This document shows, piece by piece, positions 11,649 to 24,400 of a stretch of 64,000 nt of DNA (the stretch's first letter is position 1; the number at the start of each line of letters is the position of its first letter). The DNA is from Inonotus obliquus (taxonomy: Eukaryota; Basidiomycota; Agaricomycetes; Hymenochaetales; Hymenochaetaceae). The position numbers and the translations under genes were made by a program. The stretch lies in NCBI GenBank assembly GCA_032164295.1, contig JAJHTX010000005.1, positions 124,001 to 188,000 on the forward strand, written 5' to 3'. The notes beneath the pieces were generated by a model. That model saw only the letters and a list, made by a program, of their open reading frames with translations. It made no database searches and was not told the DNA's origin.

Positions 11649-14600
11649 ATGCATAGTACCATTTCTATGATTGATGTAGTCCAAGTGGACGACGAGAATA
11701 TGTCGACCATCACACCTCTCGTGACTCCAGGGAGCCGACGAGAAACTACCGTTCTGGACGATTTATTTACGGCTGGGGCAGTAGTGCTGCATAATAATGC
11801 TGGTATGAAGATTCTGCATGTAACAAGCTCTGAATTACGATTGCTTCGACAGATCATGATGGCGAACATCTCACCTTAAATCATAAGAAGGATGATCATC
11901 GAAGCACGCAGCAAAGCCGTTCTCGACGAACCAGCATTACGGTTGCAAAGCCAAGCTCTTCGCATTCTCAGGATGAATTAGTTTCTCCGACCACGACAGA
12001 GGCACTATCAGAGCAAAGGAAATCCGAGGAAAAAGAGTACTTTCGAGAGAAAGTCGAACTTAAGGACGAAGATGATGGCATTGCGGATACGAGTCCTTTT
12101 CCGAAGGAGTTTACCCCGCTTACGCTGGCGCGACTCGTGGATCCCAAGAATCTTGAAGCTCTCAAAGCTTTAGGAGGTGTGGAAGGCACGTTGAAGGCCC
12201 TGGGAACGAACGCGAAGCAGGGTATTTCTGGACCTTCTTTGCAGTCGGAAGCTTCCTCGCCTTTTTCAACTTCGCTTGACGATCGGCGGCGCGTTTATGG
12301 GCGGAACACGCTCCCATCTAGGCGCAGCCTAACGCTCTTACAATTAATGTGGATCGCTCTCAAGGACAAAGTTCTGGTGCTGCTTTCAGCAGCGGCAATC
12401 ATCTCTCTTGCTCTCGGTCTGTTCCAAGACTTTGGCACACCACGCGCGACATATACATGTGACCATGACCGAATATGTACCAAACCTCCTGTTGACTGGA
12501 TTGAAGGTGTTGCCATCATGGTCGCAGTTTCAATAGTCGTTATATTCGGTTCGTTGAATGACTGGCAGAAGGAAAAGCAGTTTAGAGCTCTCAATGACAA
12601 GAAAGAAGATCGGACCGTCAAAGTGATCCGTGACGGTGCGGAGAGGCTTATAAATGCAAAAGTTCGTCCTTCTATTGTCATCGGGGCGATTGGCTCAAAG
12701 AACACTGTTCAGGAACTCGTTGTTGGCGACATTGCTCTGATTGAGCCTGGAGAAGTTGCTCCATGTGACGGCATCTTTCTTTCAGGATATAACGTCAAAT
12801 GCGACGAGTCTGCTATTACCGGCGAGAGCGACACGATCAAGAAGTTACCGTATGTGGAGTGTCTCGAAGCAGAGAATCGTGGCAAGCTCGGTGCACATAC
12901 GGACTGCTTCATCATCAGCGGAAGCAAAATCCTGGAAGGTGTTGGTAGTTACGTTGTCATTGCTGTCGGTATTAGGAGCTTCAACGGACGAATAATGATG
13001 GGTTCGTCTCTGTTTCTTCACGGTCTGCGACACCAGCTTATATGGCCTATTAGCTTTGCGAATAGACAGCGAGTGTACACCCTTACAGTCGAAGCTCAAC
13101 TATCTTGCCAAGTTGATCACAAAATTAGCGAGTTTAGCTGGTCTCCTGCTCTTCATAGCCTTACTCATACGTCTTTTCGTGCAACTTGGAATGGGGCAAC
13201 CGGAACGAACGGCGAGCCAAAATGGAATGGCCTTTGTGGACATTTTGATCATCTCCGTCTCGCTGATCGTCGTTGCGGTTCCAGAAGGATTGCCGCTCGC
13301 TGTTACTCTTGCTCTGGCGTTTGCGACAAAACGAATGACCGAGGAGAACCTTCTCGTCCGCGTGCTCGCGAGTTGCGAGACTATGGCCAATGCGAGCGTA
13401 GTGTGCACGGACAAGACGGGAACGCTCACACAGAATGAGATGACAGTGGTCGCAGGTTGTGTTGGCGTGCGAGCGAAGTTCGTGCGGCGTCTGGCGGAGA
13501 ATAAAGCGCGGACGAACGTTGTTGATTTATCCAACTCACAATCTCCCAACCACCGAGCGGCCGAATTCTCGCTCGACCAGTCTGAGCTTGGGTCTATATT
13601 AAGTCCCTCATTAACGCGTTGCTTCAACGAGGCGATCTGTATCAACTCGACTGCCTTCGAGGATCTGAACCTAAAGACTGACGAACGGGTGTTCGTTGGA
13701 AGCAAGACGGAGACAGCACTGCTACGCTTCGCGAAAGAGTTAGGTTGGCCTGACTACCACTCTACGCGAGAGTACGCCGAGATCGTGCAGATGATACCCT
13801 TCAGTTCGGAGAGGAAAGCTATGGGTGTGGTTGTAAAAGTTCGCGATGGACAGTGGCGTTTGTACCTGAAGGGAGCAAGCGAGATACTGGCGAAGAGGTG
13901 TACGCGATACGTTGTCGTCCCAAAGCCCGATGCGGATGCGAAACCCGACGACGAAGATGACATAGAAACAAAGAATATCGACGCCACTGCGCGGGAAGAT
14001 ATTTCGAGGACTATTATCTTCTATGCGAGTCAGACGCTTCGTACCATTGCTCTGTGTTATCGCGACCTCAATTCGTGGCCTCCAAAGAGTCTGGATGATT
14101 CGGTTGCTGATGAGGTGCGCGTTTGCCTCACGGACGCTGATTACGTGCTCAAATTGTTCAGGTTCCCTATGACGAGCTAGCCAGCGACCTAACGCTTATC
14201 GCTGTTACCGGCATTGAGGACCCGCTACGCGAAGGCGTCACCGAAGCAGTCGCTCAATGCCTCAAAGCCGGCGTCCAAGTTAAAATGTGTACTGGTGACA
14301 ACGTCCTGACTGCGCGTTCCATCGCCGAGCAATGCGGTATCTTCACTAGTGGCGGTATCGTTATGGAAGGTCCGGTCTTTCGTGGACTTGACGACCGTGA
14401 GATGCTTGCGGTCGTTCCGCGTCTTCAAGTCCTTGCTCGATCTTCTCCAGAGGACAAGAAGATCCTCGTTGAGAAGCTGAAGGAACTTGGAGAGATCGTC
14501 GGTGTTACCGGAGATGGAACAAACGACGGTCCAGCTTTGAAGACGGCGCATGTAGGGTTCTCCATGGGAATCGCCGGGACAGAGGTAGCCAAGGAAGCAT

Positions 14601-15694
14601 CGGATATCATCCTCATGAATGATAACTTCGCTAGTATCGTGAAAGCGATCATGTGGGGTCGCTGCGTAAACGACGCCGTGCGCAAGTTTTTGCAATTCCA
14701 GATTAGTGTTAATATCACTGCGGTGATTATAACATTTGCGACTGCGCTTCCGAAGACGCAAGAAGAGAGCGCGTTGACTGCCGTACAACTGTTATGGGTG
14801 AACATTATCATGGACACCTTCGCCGCTTTGGCTTTGGCTACCGACCCAGCGAGCCTTGCCTTACTTGACAGGAAACCTGATAGGAAGTCGGCTCCGATGA
14901 TTAACGTTGACATGTACAAACAGATATTTGGTCAATCGCTTTACCAGACTATCATCATTCTTGTCTTACACTACGCTGGGAATCGCATGTTCGGCTTCCA
15001 ACCGGATCCCAACGACCAGTCAGTCGGAATCAGGAACCATGCGAAATTGCGGACTCTCGTTTTCAACTCTTTCGTCTTTGCGCAGATCTTCAACTCGATC
15101 AACTCTCGGCGAATAGACAACAAGAAAAATGTCTTGGAAGGTATTCATAGAAATTATTACTTTATGACTATTACACTCCTAGGTAAGCCTGAGCGATGCG
15201 TCTTAGCGCGAGCTACCTAATTTGCTTGATTGTTCATAGAAATCGGTATACAAATCCTAATCGTCTTCGTTGGCGGACACGCTTTCTCCGTTATTGAAAT
15301 CGATGGAAAGTTCTGGGGCATCTCCCTCGCACTCGGGTTCATGTCAATTCCGATCGGGTTTCTCATACGATGTATCCCTAATCCTCCCGTCGAACGATTC
15401 TTCTACAAGATTCGACTCATGCGTGAACCTTCCGTCTTGCCGGTAGAGCGTCCAAACGCTATCGAAGATACTATACGCCGTAGTCCAGCTATAAGCCTCG
15501 TTGCAGACGCGTTCATCGCTCTCAGAAGGGCATTCAGGATTCGACTACGTAAAGGTGACTCGTCACAGAGGGGTACAACAGATTCTAGCGCCGATGAAGC
15601 GGAGATCTGGGAAGACAAAGTACACTTACAGTCAAGAGAATTGAAAGATGGTGATGACTGTGAAATGGTTGACAAGGAGGTACTCACTCGTTAG
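11649..15694 (+). CDS. Calcium-transporting P-type ATPase (PMC1/PMCA type, P2B)
   Basis: Five exons (11649-11802, 11853-13001, 13054-14114, 14162-15182, 15240-15694) give 1279 aa with all phases consistent. The enzyme pumps Ca2+ out of the cytosol using ATP, in fungi mostly into the vacuole. Visible landmarks are a Ser-rich N-terminal tail; the actuator motif CDESAITGESD (TGES near residue 377); PEGLPLAVTLALAFATKRM in M4; the phosphorylation site CTDKTGTLTQNEM with D554; the nucleotide-domain KGASE; the hinge TGDGTNDGPALK near residue 905; and LLWVNIIMDTFAALALATDP in M6. These order and spacing features fit P2B pumps. The C-terminal tail after the last helix is charged and about 100 residues long. 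No key residue is missing. A CT-rich tract lies upstream at 11407-11480. Confidence 0.93.
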
Positions 15695-16804
15695 GAGTTA
15701 ACTGCCGCTTTAGCTTCGACGCTTGTGTAGGTTTCTTACACTTCTGTTTTACTTTGTTAGAATTCGCTTTTCACAGTTTCGAACGTGATGATTTCGTCCC
15801 GTTAGTTGTATCCCCGATTGGTTTCTTGTTGTTCCTTGACGCTCTTGGATATTTTGCTTTCTACATACAACGACCTTTCAACCTCTCCTCTATCCGTCTT
15901 GTAACTCCATAGCGGGAACACACAAAGCCATTGATTGAGACCAAAAGACTGCAGACTGCAGACTGCATGAGTAGACGGTCTAGTACTAGACGACTCCGAA
16001 AGGAAATTAGCTTAACGAAGCTAGTAAAAGTATTGACACTGTACATCTCACAGTTCTCACCAGTACACGAACTCCTGTAAGTAATAAATCATAACTTGCA
16101 CGCATATGAATCTAATGTGTCTTCACTAACTCGGAATTTAGAGGTCCTTTGCGCTAGAACCTCTATAAGGTACATACACATTGTATACTGGCCGATCGTC
16201 CTGACTCCTGAGTTGGAAATGTTGGATACGGAGCGTCATTTGAAGAAGCAGAGAACAAGTTATCAAGGCCCAGCGTGCACTCGCACTGCTTCTAGAGCAC
16301 TCGAGGCTGAGAAGTATGTACTTCATTTATCTTCTCTTCTTCCGTTCTCTCCTTGGACCCATTAGATACGGATGTTGTGGACGTGCCTTTGAAATTAAAT
16401 GAAGTGGCTTATTTAATGACTGATTGACGTTTATCTTTAGATGAAAGTGATTGCACAATTCATTTTACGGCGAATCCTGAATAGCATGAGGGTCGCCGCA
16501 ACGTGTTGGTGGAACTCCGTAGTGTCCTATGTGTTGAAATAATTCCGTTCGCGGAATCTTTACAGTACTCAGGAATACTAAAATACGCTGTTCTTCGCTA
16601 ATTGTTACATTAGTCTGTTACTGCCGCTTTTTTCCAGACTGAGGTGAAGTTTCTGTCGATTCATATGGTTCTCATTGTACAATACACCTTAGTTATTCGT
16701 TCTAAGATTGAAGAATCTGCTACTATTCTGTTTCCCCATAGTGGCCTTCGATTCTGTTTGCTTGGCAAAACGGTAGATGACCGGTCCATCGCAGAGGGAA
16801 AGAG
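15695..16804. other. Intergenic, no supportable gene
   Basis: Terminal flank of the Ca2+ ATPase gene followed by AT-balanced DNA with only short frames, for example 16096-16365 (+). No repeats or RNA genes were recognised. Confidence 0.4.
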
Positions 16805-17371
16805 CTAACAATTCCTCTTGGGCACAGTTCCTATGCTTGGAAGAGCCAAATGATGATACAGCTCATATTTGCGTGTCGAATTCTCGCTTTGCTCGGAGGG
16901 AAACGTCGGATACTGCTTCAGGCGTGGAAGCAAATTTCTATCGACACCGGGCAAGGCGGTCGCTGCGTCTAAGGCGGTTTCACGAGGAGTTCCGTTAGCT
17001 GAGGGGTAATGTAGGATCTTCATCTCGTGTCGCGTTTCTTCGCATATGGGAATATGTTCTTGAGTGTGCGAGGATTTGGTTAGTATCAGACCACAGCAGC
17101 ACTTGAAATAGTCGCCGACGTCTTGAGGCACGCTAGATGGCAGACTGTCGAGCTTCTCGTTGAGCGCTTTATTATCGGGTACAAGGTACTTGACTAATTC
17201 GTATGCTTGACCTGCGAGGTGCTGGTGGGGACCGTACGGCTCTTCCTGGCTTCTTACAAGGGAATAACGGTCAGAATGCTGGAAGAACTGGAATTGACTC
17301 ATTTGCACGAGCGGAATAGATACAGGGAACTCGATTTTGAAGATGTAGTTCGCTGGAAGTAAGGGATGCAT
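16805..17371 (-). CDS. Hypothetical protein, single-exon
   Basis: An ATG-started open frame of 188 codons. It carries an aromatic SQFQFFQHSD segment near the N-terminus, a cysteine cluster DYFKCCCGLIL, and HTQEHIPICEE downstream, which gives a loose C/H-rich patch. No signal peptide or membrane segment is seen. The family is not recognised. A second in-frame Met (about residue 24) is an alternative start. Confidence 0.4.
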   Translation of the reverse strand: MHPLLPANYIFKIEFPVSIPLVQMSQFQFFQHSDRYSLVRSQEEPYGPHQHLAGQAYELVKYLVPDNKALNEKLDSLPSSVPQDVGDYFKCCCGLILTKSSHTQEHIPICEETRHEMKILHYPSANGTPRETALDAATALPGVDRNLLPRLKQYPTFPSEQSENSTRKYELYHHLALPSIGTVPKRNC

Positions 17372-17699
17372 ATACAGGGGGGGACATTGCTCTTATTTAA
17401 AGCAAGACAGCAGCCACCAATCCATTCCAAAGCCAAAACTGCACCGCCCGAGTATCCTTGCGTCCATAAAGGTGAAAGGAGTCCGCAGGAAGAGCCAATA
17501 TCCCAATCACGGATGTCAGAAACGGGACCACGATAAGCCCAGCATAGTGCAACGACGAGCGAATTCAAAGAAACCTACAAGAGCCCAAAGAGGAAGAAGC
17601 TCGGAACAGGAAATGAGCAATGCCAGTAAAGTCAAGGAGAAACAGACAAAAATTGGGCCCGAGGTACATCCATTTCCATCTTATCAAGAGCAGACACTC

Positions 17700-18190
17700 A
17701 GAGACTACATCTGATTGGACTTTGTGCATTTGCAGAGGATGCGCTATGAAAACAGCGTGCCGCGCTAGATGACGGGAAGAGAAAACGCGTGTCTTGACGA
17801 AGCAGCCGGTCTACACGCACAATTCCAGTCGGTTTAGTGTCCAGTATGTCCAGCCTGTACGCAATCTGGTGGTAGTAGGATGATGGCAGGGTGAAAGGGA
17901 AGTACTGAATGGGTTTGGGTCGTTTCGGAAGCGCGCAGACGAGCACGAGAAACACGACTGCTGAAATCGCGAGATGCCGGCCCTATACATATTGTTACCT
18001 TATATGGTGGTATAAGGGTCACACCACCGCCAACAAACCTTGAACGCGAACACATCATCGTTAGGTTGCCACTCTCTTCCCACCATTGAAATTATTGATG
18101 ATATCGGAAGAGCGACCGACTGGCTATCTGGCACGTTTCTGATGGACTGAGAACGTGAACTGGTGCTGAGACTTCTTTGGCTATACAAGT
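17700..18190 (-). other. Short minus-strand frames, possible small gene divergent from the PKS
   Basis: Overlapping minus-strand frames could be joined by a short intron around 18000-18040 into a product with one hydrophobic stretch (ISAVVFLVLVCALP) followed by a Pro/Tyr-rich tail. The splice solution is not unique and no family is recognised, so only a candidate is recorded. Confidence 0.2.
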
Positions 18191-18264
18191 ATGTTTAACC
18201 TGGTAGCATGTTGCTGGTGACTATATATGTCTGCAAGGGATGGCTGGTCCAGTTCTAAACGACT

Positions 18265-18426
18265 TGCTCTCTCCCTCTCTCCACATCCTCCTCCCCTGGC
18301 CATTGCGCCCCCTACCCCCCCGCGAACCTCCCCCCTTCACCGTTGCCATCGTCGACAAGCGTTCTCGCGACCTCACTCCCATTCACTACCTTCATCTACT
18401 CCAACTCCACTCTATTCCTGTCAACA
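18265..18426 (+). promoter_or_regulatory. Pyrimidine-rich leader of the PKS gene
   Basis: The 160 bases before the start codon are dominated by C and T runs on the + strand, a common feature of fungal core promoters and 5' leaders. The start context is CAACAATGG, close to the fungal preferred context. Confidence 0.5.
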
Positions 18427-21400
18427 ATGGTGATGCGTGTTATTCTCTTTGATGGCCAGGGCTCCCACCCTTCCTCCTCCTCCAGTGTTGTGCAACATTC
18501 CCAGTCCCCTCTTGCCACTCTGTTCGTTCACCAGGCGCGTGCTGCGTTTGCTGCACGTATTGCCTCGCTCGCGTCTGCGACGCGGGATGCGCTGAACGAC
18601 CGTGCCACCCGTATCTTGCTTGGCAAGATAAGTGACGGAAGTATTATTATTCCGTCATCAGATGCCTCCCTTCTTCGTCATCCTTTGATCGCACTTCCGA
18701 GCTTGTACGTCACGCAGGTCGTTCGTCTGCTCGAAGAAGTAGAGACGAATGGACCGGTGGCGAAAGGTGCATCAGTCGAAGTGATCGGATATTCGTCTGG
18801 TATCTTGCCTGCACTTCTCGTCGCGACGTCGTTTCCTTCTCCGAAGGTCGCGAATTCGAATCTTTCACCGTCCTCGCAATTGACGATTTTACGCAATGCA
18901 CTCGCGATATTTGCAGTTGCGATGTCTATCGGAATCGAGGCGCAGGCTTCAAAAGAAGCCATGCTCACGGAATGTGGGATCGCATTGGACGATCCAAGTC
19001 GCGAACGCGAATGGTCCGCAGTTGTCCTAGGCGAGAAACGCGATGCGTTAGAGACAAGGCTCACTTCGTGGAACTCTCAAAGAAAGGTACGCCCCCCACT
19101 TTTAGCTCTCCATTCCAACCTCTCCTATAAGTGCTTCCTTCACTCCTTCTCTGGTTTCATTTCATCTTGCACGATCCTCACGTGGTGGTTCCTTCGGCAC
19201 ACCCACTACCCTATGACTATCGTTGTCTGTCGAGCTCACGCTGACTAGGATCTTGCTAGGATCATCTTCGGGTGCATCTAACTGCTGAGACGGCGGCGAG
19301 TTGCCACACTGTTAGCGGACTCCCATCCGCTCTCGGCGAATTCCTAAATAGTTCTATCATCCCATTCGGCTCGCGCTATACTTCTGCAAGTCAAATCTCT
19401 CTGCTATCGTCATCGTCATCGACCTCCGATGGCTCCATCAGGTCGGACGACAATGTCATCTCCCGCAGAACTCCCGCGACAAGTGGCTCCGCGGCATCAG
19501 TAATACCACTCTGCCCGTTCCTGTCGCAGACGCCAGATAACTCCTCATTACTGGAGCATAATCCACCTTTTACCTCAGGCGTCACTAGGAATGCTACGAA
19601 TTTATCCCAAGTACCCTCAACAAGCAAGACTCTCGGCATATACACTCTTTTCCATGCGAACACTCCGCATTTACGGGCGGCACGTGACCGAGTTCTTTCC
19701 AAATTATTCCCGTCTTCGCAAGAGAACAATACCGCGTCCTCACATATGGACACTCCAGATTATCCAGATTACCTTAGATTTCTCCCTAATTCACCCAGGA
19801 TAACGAGTTCTGACGAGGCGGTAGAAATATCCACTACGCTCAGTACTTTGCGTGTAGTGGACGGCTTCGCTCTTCACGATGTACGCACTGGATCCACAGT
19901 GCTCACCTCCATGATTGGCAGGAAGCTCGTCGAGCTCGTCGTTGACTCGATCCTTCTTGATCGCATTGAGTTCTCAAACACTGTTGAAACGCTTGCTAAG
20001 AGAGCGACTCAATGTCCGCATATCGAGATAATCAACGTCGGCCCTGGGACTGGTCTTGCTCGCGCTGCGATGCGTAACCTCAGAGTGCTCTTCCGAGGCG
20101 ATACGACTCTCAGCGATTTGTCAAGCTCAGCGAAGACTATGACCTCGGCGAAAGAGACACCCGTCAGTATCGATAGACGTAGCCAAGAGCCGATTGCGAT
20201 AGTTGGCATGGCTGTTAATTTCCCCGGTGCACGCGATGCGAGCGAATTATGGCGTGTCCTGGAGCAAGGACTCAATACTGTCGAAGAGGTACATTAGATG
20301 GTATTTTAGAACGACTACTACTTAACCTCGTTTCATAGATACCCGAGACGCGCTTTTCCATATCTCCATATGCCGAAGCAAATGCAAGTCCAGGCCGACA
20401 GCTGAAAACTCGATACGGAAACTTTCTCCCAGATGGCCTTCATGCAAGTTTCGACAACACATTCTTCCGCATTAGCCCCCGCGAGGCCCGTGCTATGGAT
20501 CCTCAAATGCGCGTCCTCATGAGAACCGGTTTACAGGCCATGGAAGCTGCTGGACTAGTTGTTCAAGAGTTCGCAGCAGATGGGCAGAACCTCGGGGAGG
20601 GCATTCTTCGCAGCGAAGATGTCGGGTGTTTTGTCGGCGTCGCAACAAATGATTATGCTCACAACCTCCGCAATGACATAGGTGTTCACTATGCGACGGG
20701 TAAGCGAATGGCATTTTCGTACTTGATATGGCTGCTGAGATGACTTGTAGGCACTCTGCCAGCTTTCCTTGCTGGTCGTCTTGCATATGCTTTGCACCTC
20801 TCGGGCCCATCAATTGTCTTGGATACGGCCTGCTCGTCCTCATTGGTAGCAATACATCAGGCGTGTCGAGCATTGCTGGCCGGTGATTGCAAAGCGGCTC
20901 TCGCAGGTGGTGTTAATATCGTCACCAGCCCAGATGTAAGTACTGTTTTATCCAGTGGGGGTAGGTATACGAGCGATTAATTGCCTTAGATGTATCTTGG
21001 CCTTGATCGTGCTCATTTCCTCAGCCCGACTGGCAACTGCAAGCCGTGGGACGCATCGGCCAATGGTTATTGTCGCGCAGAAGGCAGTGGAATGTTTGTC
21101 CTTAAACGACTTTCCGATGCACTCGGTTGCTCTGACAATATACTCGGCGTTATTCGTGGGACTGAGGTCAACCAGTCCGCTGCGGCAGTCTCTATCACTC
21201 GACCTCACGGACCAACCCAAGCTGCTCTACTCCGTACACTCTTGGATAAGGCGGACGTGCGAGCCGAAGAAATAAGCGTAGTAGAGGCTCACGGAACAGG
21301 AACTCAAGCAGGAGACCCGGAGGAGCTTAAAAGTTTGCGCGATGTTCTTTCTCCAAATCATGGTGCAGCACGCAACCCGACAAACGTGTTGACTGTTACG

Positions 21401-24400
21401 AGCGTGAAGGGAAACATTGGTCATGCAGAAGCCGCCTCTGGAGCGGCTTCCCTTGCAAAAGTTCTTCTAATGCTTCGTCACCGTGCTATCCCAACACAGG
21501 TTGGTCTGGCTTCGTTGAACCCTAAGATCGAGTCTCTTGAGAAGGACTTTACGCGCATCAACACTAGCGGAGCCTCCGTTGAGTGGTCACCGGGTGCGAC
21601 CGGGCGCCGTATTGCCCTAGTCAACAACTTTGGCGCCGCAGGTAGCAATGCCGCCATGCTCGTGGAAGAGGCGCCAAGTCGCAATCCGATCCCGTTCGAC
21701 CATGCTTGCGCGAAGGGTTCTGATGACCATGTCTTCGTTGGACTGTCAGCCGAGAGCGAAGATGCTCTCATCCGTCTTCGCGATTCGTACATTATGTCCA
21801 TCACGTCCATCCCCGATTCATCTCTCGTTGACTTCGGATACACCACAACGGCGCGTCGTAGACTTCGCCCCTGGCGAATCGCTGTTTCGGCTGACTCCGC
21901 CACGGGACTCGTCAGAGCTCTTTCCAATGCTCGCCCTATCTGTGTTTCCGGTTCTCCGATTCTAGGCAAAAAAACCGTATTCGTCTTTTCGGGGCAAGGA
22001 GGACAGTACGTCGGGATGAGTAGGCAATTGTACTCGCTGTCATCGTCTTTTCGTGCAATCATTGATGATTGCAACGAGAAGCTTGTCAACTGGGGTTACC
22101 CTGGCATTCTGCCCATCATCAATGGACGTGACTTATCGCTGCTTAAGAATGAGGAACTCGTCGCTTTCCAATGTGCCATGTTCGTCCTTCAATGTGCGTT
22201 ATGTAGCATGTGGGAAAGTTGGGGGATCAAGCCGGATGCAGTCATCGGGCATAGGTGAGGCGTCTACACCAATCATACAAAACATAACTTACATGATTCC
22301 TCGAACAATAGTCTCGGTGAGTATGCTGCACTTGTAGTTTCTGGCGTCCTAACACGCGATGCTGGTCTCCGTCTCGTCGCTCATCGCGCGCTTCTTATGA
22401 CCCAACGGTGTGAACAAAATGTCTCTGGAATGGTAGCGGTTCGTCTACCTGCGCGGTATGTTTCAGATATGATTGCCAAGCTAGGCGGCTGCGACGGACT
22501 ATCAGTCGCATGCCACAACGGTCAGCATGATGTCGTCGTAGGAGGTCCCCGCGCGCAACTTGAGGTACTTAAAGCACACCTTGATCTTTCTGGGGTGAAA
22601 TGCGCAACCGTCGATGTTCCTTTTGCGTACCATACCGCTGCGATGGAACCGATCCTAGAGGACATGGCTGTATTTGCGCGCAAGTTTAACTTCTCTGCGC
22701 CTGTCATACCGATTTCGTCGAATGTGACTGGAAATGTCGTATCTCCTGGTGATGGATCAGTCTTCTGCGGCGAGTATCTTGCCAGACACTGCCGCCAAGT
22801 TGTCCGGTTTGAGGAAGGCGCCCGAGCCCTTGTTGGAGAGATTGGCTCCGCTTCCGCATTTGTTGAAATTGGGCCTCATCCCACTACCGTGCCCTCGATT
22901 GCTCATCTTGCGTCCGCGAGTGGCTCAGTCACTCTTCATACTCTCCACAAAAGAATGACTGACCGTACCGCGCTTTGTTCAGCGTTATCTCGCTTGTTCG
23001 TTTTCCGATCCGACGTCGCATGGGGTAGAGTCTATCGAGACCTCTATCCGCTGGCTAAGTGCATCGAGATCCCTGGTTACCCTCTGCAAGAAACCGAGTT
23101 CTGGATACCGTTCGTCGAGGAAGTGACAGGCGTTCCTGTGTCTGCCACTCCTGCGATAGACCCTTTGGAGAAATTTTTCTTCCTCAGTTCGTGGACGCAC
23201 AAACCTTCAACAAATGACGCGAACATATCTGAATTCGAAACACCAATTACACACCTAGCCGAGTATATTACAGGTCATCATGTCGCGTCGTCACCGCTTT
23301 GTCCCGCGTCAGTCTATTATGAGCTAGCGCTCAGCGCAGCAACATGCACTCTGAAATACGCTGAAGAAAGCTTTGCGGATGCTCTGACTCTTTCCGACAT
23401 TCAATTCACCGTTCCGTTGGTCTACGATCCCGCTAATCTTGTCACTGTCCGAACGTGCATTAACCTTCACCCCAAGGGAGGCAAGCATACGGGAACATTT
23501 TACGTCAGCTCTGTTTCGGGCGAAAAGGAGCAGGTCGTACATTGCACGGGGTTCTTCCAGCGCCGCAACAAAGGGATGACGGCGTCGAAGTTGCAACTGC
23601 ATTATGGAGCCATAGAGCGCAGCAAGTCCGCCATTCTCGATCCTGAGAATGGTGCCAACTGCGAAACATTGCGCGCGCGCACGATTTATGAGCTCATCTT
23701 TTCCCGCGTCGTCCAGTATTCTAAGCTTTACCAGGTGATCAATACCATGACGTTGGGTGAAAGGAGCGGTGAAGCCTTCGCGACCTTTCGTCTGTCTCCC
23801 GAGCAAGCCAACAAAGGCTTTGTTGCCCAGCCGATATTTGTTGATGCTCTACTTCACTCTGCCGGTTTCTTGATTAACAGCCGGGCAATGGGAAACGACG
23901 CATTCATTTGCAACCAGATCGATGCATCCAAGATCATTGCCGATATCGATTATTCTGCAACTTTTGAAGTGTATTGCATAACGACATCTGCCGGTGAAGG
24001 AATAGTGTTAGCTGATGCATGGGCTATTCAGGCCGGAGAGTCACGGAGGGTTGTGGCGCACATGAAGCGAATGCGTTTTTCCCGCGTTCGCCTTTCGAAC
24101 CTTTCCAGACACCTTTCCCGGGCAGAAGACACTCCGAGTCGCAACTCCACGCCGGCACCCTTCCTTAGGGCATCGTTTGAACGATGCGCGTCTCCAATCA
24201 CCCCCGGTCAACTTGGAAGCCCTTTTCGCCCTGCGTATCGTGTAGGAACTCCCTCGTCTATCAGCTCCTCGGCCGACAGTCATATCGCATTCAATGTGAC
24301 GTCAGAGATTATGAAACTTATCGCAGACCTCTGCGAAGTATCTCTTGTCGACATCACTTTGGACAGCAACGTTGCCGACCTCGGTATCGACTCGTTAGTA

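Noticed and set aside
12137..13438. Long frame continuing past 13001 with WSPALHSLTHTSFRATWN
   Set aside because: The region after 13001 is intron and then the wrong frame of the next exon of the Ca2+ ATPase; correct splicing moves to the frame starting at 13054.
18227..18452. Two plus-strand frames of about 70 codons just before the PKS
   Set aside because: They are Pro/Ser/His-rich translations of the CT-rich leader, without any other sign of coding.
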